A stretch of 64,000 nucleotides of DNA from Asanoa sp040676615. GTDB lineage: Bacteria > Actinomycetota > Actinomycetes > Mycobacteriales > Micromonosporaceae. Shown piece by piece: positions 52,031-60,050 of this stretch. Where the stretch lies: assembly GCF_040676615.1 (NCBI RefSeq), contig NZ_JBFAPI010000004.1, forward strand, positions 124,001 through 188,000. The letters are read 5' to 3'. Within the stretch, counting starts at the first letter, position 1. The number at the start of each line of letters is the position of its first letter. The notes below the pieces were generated by a model that saw only the letters and a program-made list of their open reading frames with translations, did not search any database and was not told the DNA's origin. Both the position numbers and the translations under genes were made by a program.

Positions 52031-52849
52031 CTACAGCGCGACCAGCGTGGCGCCGGCCCGGTCGTCGACGAGCGCGACCCGGACCGTCTCCGGCGCGTAC
52101 GCGTGCAGCGGCACCGCGAACACGGCAGTCGCGGGCCGCCCCTGGTACCGGGCGGTGTAGCAGATCATCCGCCAGCCGTCCTCGTCCCAGTGCTCGCGGA
52201 CGTCGGAGCTGATCAGGCCCCCGACCCGGCGGAACACGCCGCTCTGCTGGAGTTGCTGCACCGAGCGCAACAGCGGAACGCCGGAACCACCGCGCAGCGG
52301 GTGGGTCAGGTTGACCCAGAGTTGCCGCAACGGCAACAACCACCAGTGGTCGAGTTCCGGCGACAGGCCGACGACCAGCATCAGCTCGGCCGCCAGCAGC
52401 GCGGCGCCGGCCACCGGGTGCGCACCGAGCGCGGCCCACCAGCCGGTGCCGGCCCACGTGGCGAGCAGGCTGGCCGGCACCAGCACGGCCGCCCGCGCGA
52501 TGCTCCGCCCGGCGACCGGGGTCAGCGCGGCACTCAGGCAACCGCACGACGCGTCGGGTGCGGCCCGCTTGGCGTAGATCAGATAGCCCAGGAACCCGAG
52601 GCTCAGGCCGGTGGCCGCCAGACCTTCGATCCGGGCCTGCGGCGGGATGATCAGCGACGCGCCGATCAGCAGTTCCGCACCGCCGAGCCACCGGTAGGCC
52701 GGAAGTGCCCGGTCGTCACCCACCAGCCGGGCGAGCGCCGACCGGCGCGCGCTGGCCGCGGCGTGCCGGCTGAAGAGCTTGAACCGGGCCGCCCAGACCA
52801 GCACGATGCCGACGAGCGGCGCCTGGAGTGCGGCGATCACGACGGCCAT
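52031..52849 (-). CDS. MauE/DoxX-like redox-associated membrane protein
   Basis: The 272 residues begin with the MauE domain (about 5-150): ALQAPLVGIVLVWAARFKLFS, helices with LGGAELLIGASLIIP, a basic loop then APDASCGCLSAALTPV (the paired CxC), and further helices to about 185. The last ~85 residues form a soluble beta-rich tail (QLQQSGVFRRVGGLISS, ETVRVALVDDRAGATLVAL). MauE is needed for biogenesis of methylamine dehydrogenase, where it helps make disulfide bonds in the small subunit. ATG at 52849 lies 3 bp after the Tat-protein stop. Its CxC fits exchange with the cysteine-rich protein two genes upstream. Confidence 0.8.
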   Translation of the reverse strand: MAVVIAALQAPLVGIVLVWAARFKLFSRHAAASARRSALARLVGDDRALPAYRWLGGAELLIGASLIIPPQARIEGLAATGLSLGFLGYLIYAKRAAPDASCGCLSAALTPVAGRSIARAAVLVPASLLATWAGTGWWAALGAHPVAGAALLAAELMLVVGLSPELDHWWLLPLRQLWVNLTHPLRGGSGVPLLRSVQQLQQSGVFRRVGGLISSDVREHWDEDGWRMICYTARYQGRPATAVFAVPLHAYAPETVRVALVDDRAGATLVAL

Positions 52850-52852
52850 CGC

Positions 52853-53455
52853 TCAGGCCGCCGCGTACACGGTCGCGATGGAGATCTCATTGGTGTCGGG
52901 GTGCCAGGCCCCGAGCACCTGCACGTGCCGGCCGACCTTGAGCAGCGAGAGGTCCGAGACCGCCGGTGTGCTGTTGTAGACGGCGGCGGACAGGCCGGGC
53001 ACGACGTGCGCGACGATCCGCTGTCCTTTGTGGTCGAGATGCAGCGTGTTGCGGCCCACGGCGGCGATGTGCGCGTGCACGTTGACGATGTTGACCCAGA
53101 CGGAGTCCGCCGCCAGCGTGCCGTCGGGCAGCCGGACACCGCGCGCGTAGAGCCCGTCGCCGACCGCGACCTGGTCGAACGTCGTGGGATAGAGCTTCCA
53201 GATGCTGGTGCCGTCGGTGACCCGGATCGCGTGCAGGACCCCGTCGGAGCCGGTGGCCAGAAGCGTACCGGCGCTGATCTTGCTGATCCGGCCCTCGGCG
53301 AAGTTGGGGTCCGGTGCGCCGGGCTCGATCGCCTGGGCCTCGGCCGCGAAGGCCGCCTCGGGCGCCAGCGAGCCGAGGGCGGTCGCACCGACGAGGCCGG
53401 CGCCGCCCAACACGGCGGTGCTGAGCAGCCGCCGGCGGTCCATCCTGGTTGTCAT
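52853..53455 (-). CDS. Tat-exported protein with two DUF5666-like beta repeats
   Basis: The 200-residue product has a twin-arginine leader (MDRRRLLSTAVLGGAGLVGA, cleavage near AFAAE). The mature part contains two related beta modules (about 52-115 and 116-198): AEGRISKISAGTLLATGSD with KLYPTTFDQVAVGDGL, and IAAVGRNTLHLDHKGQ with LSLLKVGRHVQVLG. These look like the OB-like repeats of DUF5666, of unknown function. ATG at 53455 follows GAGGCGG. It lies 11 bp after the cysteine-rich gene and 3 bp before the MauE-like gene. Tat export implies folding, possibly with a partner, before translocation. Confidence 0.65.
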   Translation of the reverse strand: MTTRMDRRRLLSTAVLGGAGLVGATALGSLAPEAAFAAEAQAIEPGAPDPNFAEGRISKISAGTLLATGSDGVLHAIRVTDGTSIWKLYPTTFDQVAVGDGLYARGVRLPDGTLAADSVWVNIVNVHAHIAAVGRNTLHLDHKGQRIVAHVVPGLSAAVYNSTPAVSDLSLLKVGRHVQVLGAWHPDTNEISIATVYAAA

Positions 53456-53466
53456 CTCGCCGCCTC

Positions 53467-53877
53467 TCAAACCGTGTCGACCGAGCAGGGACGCAGACCC
53501 GACGACAAGCTGGCGATCAGGCTGTACGCCGCCGGCGTCAGGTCGATGATGCGGTTGGAGCCGCAGGCCGACCCGCAGCAACTGCGTTCGCCGCAGAACA
53601 GGTCGGTCTGCGGGCCGCAGTCGGCGATCGTGGTGCCGATCCGCGCGCCGTTGCACAGGTTGGTCGTGTAGTGCCGGAACCCGCACCCGCGCCGGGTCAT
53701 GCTGACGCCGCAGCTGTCCGGCCGGGTGATGGTGAAGCAGGCCGCCGACGCGTTGGGCCAGGCGTGCTGATAGTTGCCCGAGGTGCAGGTGCCGCAGGCG
53801 CCCCGCCCGGTGGAACCACACGGACCCCAGGCGTTGCCGCAACAGAACCACGACATCTCACCGACGAGTGCCGCCAT
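53467..53877 (-). CDS. Cysteine-rich small protein (15 Cys in 136 residues)
   Basis: The product has WFCCGNAWGPC near the N-terminus, then CGTC, single cysteines near FTITRPDSCG, GCGF and LCNG, a later IADCGPQTDLFCGERSCCGS block and CSV at the end: 15 cysteines, with tryptophans at about 10, 17 and 40. No leader or helix is visible. The size and density of cysteines recall the methylamine dehydrogenase light chain (about 12 cysteines in six disulfides), but no significant motif match is claimed. ATG at 53877 follows GGAGGGA. It is the first gene of the MauE cluster and may be the oxidation substrate. Confidence 0.7.
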   Translation of the reverse strand: MAALVGEMSWFCCGNAWGPCGSTGRGACGTCTSGNYQHAWPNASAACFTITRPDSCGVSMTRRGCGFRHYTTNLCNGARIGTTIADCGPQTDLFCGERSCCGSACGSNRIIDLTPAAYSLIASLSSGLRPCSVDTV

Positions 53878-53891
53878 GGTGTCTCCCTCCG

Positions 53892-53929
53892 ATCGTTTGA
53901 ACGATGCTCGTCAATATCGATCAGCATCG
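53892..53929. promoter_or_regulatory. Overlapping inverted repeats in the promoter of the cysteine-rich/MauE cluster
   Basis: ATCGTT-TG-AACGAT (53892-53905) overlaps CGATGCT (53902-53908), which has its complement AGCATCG 14 bases on (53923-53929), with centres 21 bp apart. Between them is an AT-rich TATTGA-like stretch on the minus strand. This looks like a regulated promoter; no regulator gene is adjacent. Confidence 0.4.
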
Positions 53930-54032
53930 CTGAAGGGAAGTGCCGAAGTCAAAGGTGCGCGTGAAGATTTCTTCCTCGGCCCGCGGCGCTCGCCGACCCG
54001 CCAACGCATCCGACGCCCAGCCGCGGCGCCGG

Positions 54033-54139
54033 TCACTGCGGGTCGCGGTCGTCGATGAGCCAGCGCGGAGAACTCCGGCGGCCTCGCCGCCGATGCGGAT
54101 GGTCACCGGATTCCCGAACCGCGGTACGACGATCTCCAT
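54033..54139 (-). pseudogene. Possible small gene with a frameshift
   Basis: ATG at 54139 follows AGGAA and begins MEIVVPRFGNPVTIRIGGE with good third-position GC. After about 25 codons the coding signal moves to another frame that ends RWLIDDRDPQ and stop at 54033. Read without a shift the frame continues to 53921 but with poorer codon use. The 332-bp space between the cysteine-rich gene and the MetE-like gene contains nothing else clear. It could also be non-coding. Confidence 0.3.
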
Positions 54140-54209
54140 CGCCGAGTTCCTCGGCCGCCGCCTCCGGGTATCTTGAGGGCACGTCCGCTCCGGCTCTGGA
54201 GGACAGCGC

Positions 54210-55238
54210 ATGGCGGCTCTTCCGTTGTTTCCGACCACGCTCGTGGGCAGCTTCCCGCAGCCCGAGTGGCTGATCGACCGGGCCAAGCTCGCCGGCCGGT
54301 TCCCGCCGCGGGTGCGCGCGAAAGAGCTGTGGCGGCCCGCGCCGGAGCATCTCGCCCGCGCGCAGGACGACGCGACCGTGCTCGCGATCCGGGCGCAGGA
54401 AGACGCCGGCCTCGACATCCTGACCGACGGCGAGATCAGGCGGGAGAGCTACTCCAACCACTTCGCGACCGCGCTGGCCGGGCTCGACCTCGACAAGCCG
54501 GGCGAGGCGCTGGACCGCAGCGGGCACCCGAACCCCGTGCCCCGCGTGGTCGGCAAGATCAGCCGGTCGCGGCCGGTCGAGGTGGCCGACGTGCGCTTCC
54601 TGCGCGAACGCACCGACCGCACGATCAAGATCACGGTCCCCGGCCCGTTCACGATGTCGCAGCAGGCGCAGGACGACTACTACGGAGACGGCGAACGCCT
54701 GGCGTACGACTTCGCCGACGCCGTCAACGCGGAGGTGCGCGACCTCTTCGCCGCCGGTGCCGACATCGTCCAGTTGGACGAGCCCTACCTGCAGGCCCGA
54801 CCCGAGCCCGCGCGGGCGTACGGAGTGAAGGCCATCAACCGCGCGCTGGCCGGCGTGGTCGGCACCACGGCGGTGCACCTGTGTTTCGGCTACGCCGCGA
54901 TCATCCACGAGCGCCCGTCGGGCTACTCGTTCCTGCCCGAACTCGCCGACTGCGTATGCGACCAGATCTCGATCGAGACAGCCCAGTCCAATCTGGACAC
55001 CTCCGTGCTCGAACACCTCAGCGACAAGACCATCATGCTGGGCGTCATCGACCTGTCCGACCACGCGGTCGAGTCGGTCGACACGGTCGTCGAGCGGGTC
55101 CGCCGTGCGCTCCCCCACGTCGCACCGGAGCGGGTCGTGATCGCCACGGACTGCGGCATGAAATACATCCCGTGGGAGTCCGCGGTCGGCAAGATGCGGG
55201 CCATGGCCGGCGCCGCCGAGGTCCTGCGCCGCGGCTAG
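54210..55238 (+). CDS. MetE C-terminal-domain family (cobalamin-independent methionine synthase-like) methyltransferase
   Basis: The 342-residue product is one UROD/MetE-type TIM barrel: PTTLVGSFPQP, DGEIRRESYSNHF, PGPFTMS, and zinc ligands in VHLCFGYAA (His and Cys) and ATDCGMKYIPW (Cys). IETAQSN likely holds the fourth site. It lacks the N-terminal barrel of full MetE (about 750 residues), like the MesD/core-MetE types that use other methyl donors or act on unknown thiols. ATG at 54210 follows GGAGGAC. The adjacent region has no cobalamin genes. Confidence 0.8.
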   Translation: MAALPLFPTTLVGSFPQPEWLIDRAKLAGRFPPRVRAKELWRPAPEHLARAQDDATVLAIRAQEDAGLDILTDGEIRRESYSNHFATALAGLDLDKPGEALDRSGHPNPVPRVVGKISRSRPVEVADVRFLRERTDRTIKITVPGPFTMSQQAQDDYYGDGERLAYDFADAVNAEVRDLFAAGADIVQLDEPYLQARPEPARAYGVKAINRALAGVVGTTAVHLCFGYAAIIHERPSGYSFLPELADCVCDQISIETAQSNLDTSVLEHLSDKTIMLGVIDLSDHAVESVDTVVERVRRALPHVAPERVVIATDCGMKYIPWESAVGKMRAMAGAAEVLRRG

Positions 55239-55321
55239 GGACAGTCACGACCCGCGTCGCCTGACCCGCTGGGTCGTGGCGCATCACCGCTGGTGGCGGG
55301 TACAGGGATTAGCCTGGCCGG

Positions 55322-57352
55322 GTGCCCATGCCACGCCCGCGGCGGGCCGCCGCCGCCCTGACCTCGCTGATGCTGGCCGTGTTCACGCTCCTGCCGGCCA
55401 CGCCGGCGCGGGCCGACGATCCGTTCCGGCTCAACCAGCAGCTGACCGACCGCGCCGGCGTGCTCGGGTCGCGGGCCGGCGAGGCGAACGCGTCGCTGCA
55501 GCGGCTGCAGGCCAGCACCGGACTCCAGCTGTTCGTGGTCTTCGTGCACACGTTCAGTGGCGACACCGCGCAACAGTGGACCGACGCCACGGCCGCGCGC
55601 AGCGGGCTCGGTGACCGCGACGCGCTGCTCTCGGTGGCCACCCATGACCGGGTGTACGCGTACTCCTTCCCCCAGAACTTCCCCCTCACCAACGCGCAGC
55701 TCGCCGACGTCGCGGCCGTCGCGATCGAACCCCCGCTGGCCCAGAACGACTGGGCCGGCGCGGTCGTCGGTGCGTCCAACGGCTACGCCGCCGCCCTGGC
55801 CGGCCAGCCGATCCCGGCGCCCGCGATCCAGCCCGGCCAGCCCGACACCGACTCCGGCGGTGGCGTCGGCGTGCTCGTCGGCGTGTTGGCGGCAGCGGTG
55901 GTCGTGGTCGTCGGCATCGGTGCCTACACGATGTATCGGCGCCGCCGCCGGCCGGCCGCGAACGGGCAGGACCAACCGACCGGCCCGACGACCGTCCAGC
56001 TGCAGGAGCGGGCCAATACCCTGCTGATCGAGCTCGACAACGAGCTTCGCTCCAGCGAGCAGGAACTCGCGATCGCGCAGGGCCAGTACGGCGCCGAGGC
56101 CACCGCCCAGTTCACCGCCGCGTACGACAACGCCCGCACCGAGGTGGCCGAGGCCTTCCGCCTGCGGATGACCCTCGACGAGCAGGCCGGCGACGAGGCC
56201 GCGACCCGGGCCACGCTTGGCGAGATCATCCGCCGCTGCGAAGAGGCCGACAAGCGGCTCGACGCCGAGTCCGACAACTTCGACCGGCTCCGCGCGATCG
56301 AGGCCAAGGCGCCCGAGCTGTCGGTCGCCCTGGGCCAGCGCGCGACGGCGCTGCAGGCCCGGCTTCCCGCCGCGGAGTCCGCGGTCGCCGACCTCGGCGG
56401 CCGGTACGCCCGTTCGGCGATCGCGACCGTCGCCGCCAACCCGGCCCAGGCGCGGGAACGGATCGGCTTCGCGACCACCGCGCTCGCCCGCGCCGACGCC
56501 GCGGTCACCGCCGGTCGACGGCCCGAGGCCGCCCTGGCCGTGCGCGCCGCCGAGGAGGCCCTGCGCCAGGCGGGAACCCTGCTGGACTCGGTCGACAAGG
56601 CCGGCAGCGACCTCGCCAACGCGCGCGCCGCCGCGGACGCGCTGCTCGTCGAGATCGACGGGGAGGTCACCGCCGCCCGCGCCGCGCCGCAGGACCCGGA
56701 CGGTGCCCTGGCGGCGGCGGCCGAGGCCGGCGCCGCGGCGGCGGCCCAGGTGCGGGCGGGCCTGGGCGGGCAGAGCGATCCGCTGGCCGACCTGCGCCGG
56801 CTGCAGGACGCCGACGCCGGACTCGACCGCGCGCTGGCGGCGTCGCGGGAACAGTCCGAACGGGTCGCCCGGGCCCGTGCGCAGCTGACCCAGACCCTGC
56901 CGGTGGCCCGCGCCGAGGTCGCCGCGGCCGATCAATACCTGACCACCCGCCGTGCCGCGGTCGGCATGCAGCCGCGCGGCATGCTTTCGGAGGCACACCG
57001 GCAACTCGCCCGCGCCGAGGCGCTGGCGGCCGACGACCCGCTCGCCGCGCTGTCCGCCGTCCAGGAGGCGAGCAGGCTGGCCAGCGACGCGTGCCAGGCC
57101 GCCTACCCCGAGGTCGACTCCTGGCAGCCCGGCTACTGGGGGCAACCGCGCTACGGCCGGAGCGGTGGCGGCGGGGACATGCTCCTGGGCGCGATGCTCG
57201 GCGGCATCCTCGCCGGCGGCGGGGGCTCCCGCTACCGGCGCCGCTACAACACCGGCTGGGGTGGCGGGTTCGGCGGCAGCGTCAGCCGGGGCCGCCGCTC
57301 CGGCGGTGGCGGCTTCGGCGGCGGCCGGCGCGGCGGAGGCGGCCGGTTCTGA
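55322..57352 (+). CDS. Secreted membrane-anchored TPM-domain protein with coiled coil and Gly/Arg tail
   Basis: The 676-residue product has a signal peptide (cleavage near ARADD), a TPM domain (about 30-165, FRLNQQLTDRAGVLG, QASTGLQLFVVFVHTFSG), one membrane segment at about 180-205, a long alanine/glutamate/arginine-rich helical region (about 220-590, likely coiled coil), and a glycine/arginine-rich tail (GGGGGSRYRRRYN, then RRGGGGRF). TPM domains occur in YgcG and photosystem-repair proteins; here a phosphatase function is only suggested. GTG at 55322 begins the frame, with ATG at 55328 as alternative. Confidence 0.8.
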   Translation: MPMPRPRRAAAALTSLMLAVFTLLPATPARADDPFRLNQQLTDRAGVLGSRAGEANASLQRLQASTGLQLFVVFVHTFSGDTAQQWTDATAARSGLGDRDALLSVATHDRVYAYSFPQNFPLTNAQLADVAAVAIEPPLAQNDWAGAVVGASNGYAAALAGQPIPAPAIQPGQPDTDSGGGVGVLVGVLAAAVVVVVGIGAYTMYRRRRRPAANGQDQPTGPTTVQLQERANTLLIELDNELRSSEQELAIAQGQYGAEATAQFTAAYDNARTEVAEAFRLRMTLDEQAGDEAATRATLGEIIRRCEEADKRLDAESDNFDRLRAIEAKAPELSVALGQRATALQARLPAAESAVADLGGRYARSAIATVAANPAQARERIGFATTALARADAAVTAGRRPEAALAVRAAEEALRQAGTLLDSVDKAGSDLANARAAADALLVEIDGEVTAARAAPQDPDGALAAAAEAGAAAAAQVRAGLGGQSDPLADLRRLQDADAGLDRALAASREQSERVARARAQLTQTLPVARAEVAAADQYLTTRRAAVGMQPRGMLSEAHRQLARAEALAADDPLAALSAVQEASRLASDACQAAYPEVDSWQPGYWGQPRYGRSGGGGDMLLGAMLGGILAGGGGSRYRRRYNTGWGGGFGGSVSRGRRSGGGGFGGGRRGGGGRF

Positions 57353-57370
57353 GCGCGGTAGCGTCGGTGC

Positions 57371-57982
57371 ATGTCGCTGGAGGCAATCGGTGCGCTGCGG
57401 GAGCCCGTACGCCGTGCGGTCTATGACTTCGTCGTCGCCCAACCGGAGCCGGTGAGCCGCAACGAGGTGGCCGAGGCGGTCGAGATCGGCCGCACCCTGG
57501 CGGCGTTCCATCTCGACAAGCTGGCCGAGGCCGGGCTGCTGGTGACCTCGAACGCGCCGCGCAGCGGCGGACCGGGCGCGGGCCGGCCGGCCAAGCTCTA
57601 CCGTCGCTCGCCCGCCGAGCACGCGGTGACGCTGCCGCCGCGGGACTATCGGCTCGTCGCCGACGTGCTGGCCAGTGCGGTCGAGCGGGCCGGCGTCGAG
57701 CCCGCGGCCTACGCGGCCGCGCGCGAGCGGGGAACGAAACTCGTCGACGGCGCACTGATTCCCCGACTGGCCGAACTGGGCTACGAGCCGTTCGAGGCTC
57801 CTGATCGGACGATCCGGTTGCGCAACTGCCCGTTCGACGCGCTCGCTCACGCGTATCCGGGCCTGGTCTGCGGGCTGAACCTGGCCCTGATCGAGGGCCT
57901 CGCGAGCGATCGGGACGTGCGGCTCGACCCGGGCCCGACCGGCTGCTGCGTCGCCATCGATTCTAAAACCAAAAAGCGTTGA
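57371..57982 (+). CDS. ArsR/MarR-type HTH regulator with cysteines spaced as in SufR-like sensors
   Basis: The 203-residue product has a winged helix at about 10-85 (LREPVRRAVYDFV, VSRNEVAEAVEIGRTLAAFHLDKLAEAGLL). The C-terminal part has C153 (LRNCPFDALA), C167 (GLVCGLN) and C192-C193, a spacing close to that of SufR-type iron-sulfur regulators. Iron-sulfur or metal sensing is therefore plausible but unproved. ATG at 57371 is 18 bp after the TPM gene. A 12-bp palindrome lies in the gap to the next gene and may be its operator. Confidence 0.8.
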   Translation: MSLEAIGALREPVRRAVYDFVVAQPEPVSRNEVAEAVEIGRTLAAFHLDKLAEAGLLVTSNAPRSGGPGAGRPAKLYRRSPAEHAVTLPPRDYRLVADVLASAVERAGVEPAAYAAARERGTKLVDGALIPRLAELGYEPFEAPDRTIRLRNCPFDALAHAYPGLVCGLNLALIEGLASDRDVRLDPGPTGCCVAIDSKTKKR

Positions 57983-57986
57983 CATA

Positions 57987-57998
57987 GAGCGTACGCTC
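57987..57998. promoter_or_regulatory. Perfect 12-bp palindrome before the DUF3291 gene
   Basis: GAGCGTACGCTC ends 5 bp before the DUF3291 ATG at 58004, in the 21-bp gap after the HTH gene. It is a candidate operator, or a hairpin over the start. A TTGACA at 57979-57984 is too near the start to be a normal -35. Confidence 0.45.
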
Positions 57999-58003
57999 GA
58001 CGC

Positions 58004-58447
58004 ATGGCCGATCAGCACCTCGCGCAGCTCAACATCGCCCGGCTGCGGGCCCCGATCGACAGCCCCGAACTCGCCGACTTCGTCGCCCGGCTACCCGAGA
58101 TCAACGGCCTGGCCGAGCGCTCTCCCGGCTACGTCTGGCGCCTGCAGGACGAGTCCGGCGACGCGACCGCGCTGCGGCCGTTCGAGCCCGACGTCATCGT
58201 CAACCTGACCGTGTGGCACTCGGTCGACGCGTTGCGCGGTTTCGTCTACCGCACCGCCCACCTCGAGCCGATGCGCCGGCGGCGCGACTGGTTCCTGCCC
58301 GCAGACGAGGCCTACCTGGTGCTGTGGTGGATTCCCGCCGGCACCCTGCCGACCATCGAGGAGGCCGCCGACCGGCTCGACCTGTTGCGCCGCAAGGGCC
58401 CGTCGCCGGAGGCGTTCACCCTGCGCGAGCCCTACCCGTCCCCCTAG
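58004..58447 (+). CDS. DUF3291 protein (dimeric alpha/beta-barrel-like)
   Basis: The 147-residue product has the DUF3291 pattern: HLAQLNIARLRAPIDSPELADFVARLPEINGLAE, GYVWRLQDESGDATALRP, VIVNLTVWHSVDALRGFVYRTAHLEPMRRRRDWF and VLWWIPAGTLPTIEEAADRLDLLRRKGPSPEAFTLREP. The fold resembles antibiotic monooxygenases, but function is unknown. ATG at 58004 is 21 bp after the HTH gene stop, with the candidate operator between, so the pair is probably coregulated. Confidence 0.85.
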   Translation: MADQHLAQLNIARLRAPIDSPELADFVARLPEINGLAERSPGYVWRLQDESGDATALRPFEPDVIVNLTVWHSVDALRGFVYRTAHLEPMRRRRDWFLPADEAYLVLWWIPAGTLPTIEEAADRLDLLRRKGPSPEAFTLREPYPSP

Positions 58448-58578
58448 AAGGCGATCCGCCCCACGTCGGCGCCGAGCACCGGTGCGCCCGCTCGCGGACA
58501 TTCCACAGTAATCAGAGAGATTGTTGTCCGACGGCCTGGAGAATACATTGTCCGGTATGACGGTCGTGACCTGACGCG

Positions 58579-59094
58579 GTGGCCGCGCATCCGGATTACG
58601 AGGCGCTCGGCGTCGACGTCGGCGGTGTGCTCGTCATGCTGACCCACCGCGACGAGAACAGCCCGGTGTTCCGGTCCACCTACCTCGAACGCCCTGAGAT
58701 GCCGGGGGCGATCGATGCGCTGGCGGCGCTGTCGCGGGAGCGTTTCGGCGACCGCGTCCACGTCGTTTCGCGCTGCGGTGAAGCGATGGAGGCCCGGACG
58801 CTGGAGTGGATGGCGCGGCACCGGTTCTTCGAACGCACCGGCATCACGGTCGACCGGGTCCATTTCTGCCGCACCCGGGAGGGCAAGGCGCCGATCGCCG
58901 CGCGGCTCGGGCTGGCGCATTTCGTCGACGACCGCCTCGAGGTGCTCTCGCAGATGACGACCGTGCCGCACCGCTACCTGTTTCGGGCTGACGACGCCGA
59001 GGTCGAGCCGTTCCGGGCACACCTGCCTTCGGTCACCCGCGTCGACTCGTGGACCGAGATCGTGCGCGGTCTTCGCGGCGGTGGACGAGGTTAG
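58579..59094 (+). CDS. HAD-like protein
   Basis: The 171 residues start GVDVGGVLVM (motif I, DxG in place of DxDGT), include GRERFGDRV-type core strands with HVVSRCGEAME, and end with AHFVDDRLEVLSQM (the DD motif IV). HAD enzymes are phosphatases or related hydrolases; motif I lacks the usual second aspartate spacing, so activity is uncertain. GTG at 58579 has no ribosome binding site. The 131 bp upstream hold repeated ATTGTCCG/TTGTCCGACGG-like elements that look promoter-like. Confidence 0.6.
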   Translation: MAAHPDYEALGVDVGGVLVMLTHRDENSPVFRSTYLERPEMPGAIDALAALSRERFGDRVHVVSRCGEAMEARTLEWMARHRFFERTGITVDRVHFCRTREGKAPIAARLGLAHFVDDRLEVLSQMTTVPHRYLFRADDAEVEPFRAHLPSVTRVDSWTEIVRGLRGGGRG

Positions 59095-59124
59095 TTGCAT
59101 CCTGTACCTAGGTACAGGTTTACC
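59095..59124 (+). promoter_or_regulatory. MerR-type operator/promoter with overlong spacer
   Basis: TTGCAT (-35, 59095-59100) and TTTACC (-10, 59119-59124) are separated by 18 bp, all of it the perfect palindrome CCTGTACCTAGGTACAGG (59101-59118). This is the geometry by which MerR-family proteins distort the promoter. The predicted transcription start is about 59131, almost at the first codon, so translation may be leaderless. Confidence 0.8.
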
Positions 59125-59132
59125 GTCGAAGG

Positions 59133-59459
59133 GTGATGGATTTCGAGGTTCCCGAGGCCTGCACGTTGCCCACCGTGCAACAGCCGTTGCGGCTGGCCGA
59201 GTTCGACGACCTGTTCGCGAGCGCGGTGCGGCGGGTGGAGCAGGTCGGCGCCGAGCACGTGCGGATGACGTTGGCGGGCCCGGCCGGCCTGGTGGAGACG
59301 GTGCGCGACCTAACCGCGCGCGAGTCGGAATGCTGCTCCTTCTTCTCCTTCACGGTCACGCCGCAACCGGCGCCGGACGGCGAAGCGCTGACGCTGGACA
59401 TCACCGTGCCGGCCGCCTACACCGACGTCCTGGCGGCCCTGGCGCGGCGGGCGGCATGA
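59133..59459 (+). CDS. Small protein with ECC motif, first gene of a MerR operon
   Basis: The 108-residue protein has no recognised family. It has a conserved-looking RESECCSFFSFTVTPQP segment with a cysteine pair, and C10 near the N-terminus. Small ECCSFF proteins often sit next to metal-sensing MerR genes in actinomycetes, so a metal-binding role is likely. GTG at 59133 or ATG at 59136 starts directly at the predicted transcription start. The stop overlaps the MerR start as ATGA. Confidence 0.7.
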   Translation: MMDFEVPEACTLPTVQQPLRLAEFDDLFASAVRRVEQVGAEHVRMTLAGPAGLVETVRDLTARESECCSFFSFTVTPQPAPDGEALTLDITVPAAYTDVLAALARRAA

Positions 59460-59893
59460 CGACCGAGCGCCCCGGGCTGCGCACCGGCGAGGTAGCCGAG
59501 CGGGCCGGGGTCAACATCCAGACCTTGCGTTACTACGAACGCCGCGGGCTGCTCGCCCGACCGGCCCGGAGCATCGGCGGCCACCGGATCTACCCGGCGG
59601 ACACCGTCGCGCTGCTTGGCGTGATCAAGGCCGCCCAACGCCTCGGCTTCACGCTCGACGAGGTCGCCGAGCTCGTCGAAGCCGGGCGGCGCCGGCACCC
59701 CTCAAAGAGCCTGCGCCGGCGCGCTTCGGACAAGATCGTCGAGATCGACTCGAAGATCGCGGACCTGACGGCGATGCGCGGCGCGCTCAGCGCGGTCGTC
59801 GCCGCGGAGTGCGACAGTCTCACGAACTGCACCTGCGCCGACTGCCCGCTCCCCTTCGCCGACCTCAACCACCCGGCCGGAACTTCACCCTGA
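59456..59893 (+). CDS. MerR-family metal-responsive regulator
   Basis: The 145-residue product has the MerR DNA-binding region (GEVAERAGVNIQTLRYYERRGLL) followed by the dimer helix and a C-terminal loop with C119, C125, C127 and C130 (ECDSLTNCTCADCPLPF). The Hg(II) MerR cysteine triad normally includes one near position 82; here that region is RRRHPSKS, so the first cysteine is missing and the metal is uncertain. ATG at 59456 overlaps the preceding stop. It probably autoregulates from the palindromic promoter at 59095-59124. Confidence 0.9.
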   Translation: MTTERPGLRTGEVAERAGVNIQTLRYYERRGLLARPARSIGGHRIYPADTVALLGVIKAAQRLGFTLDEVAELVEAGRRRHPSKSLRRRASDKIVEIDSKIADLTAMRGALSAVVAAECDSLTNCTCADCPLPFADLNHPAGTSP

Positions 59894-60050
59894 CGGCGCG
59901 ACCCGCGAGCCCGCTCGCCGGCGCCTTACCGGGCAACCGCGGCGTACCCGGCCAGGACCGGGACACGCCGCCAGATCATGATGGTGCTCGGGCAGCGGGG
60001 GTGAAAGTGGGTTGTGCGTGGGGCAGCGGTCGCGGAGCGTGCTCGCCGGC

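Noticed and set aside
53467..53877. Methylamine dehydrogenase light chain
   Set aside because: Size and cysteine richness are similar, but I cannot align the tryptophan cofactor residues, and no heavy chain or other mau genes are present.
57979..57984. TTGACA as a -35 box for the DUF3291 gene
   Set aside because: The start codon is only 20 bp downstream, leaving no room for a normal -10 and transcription start.
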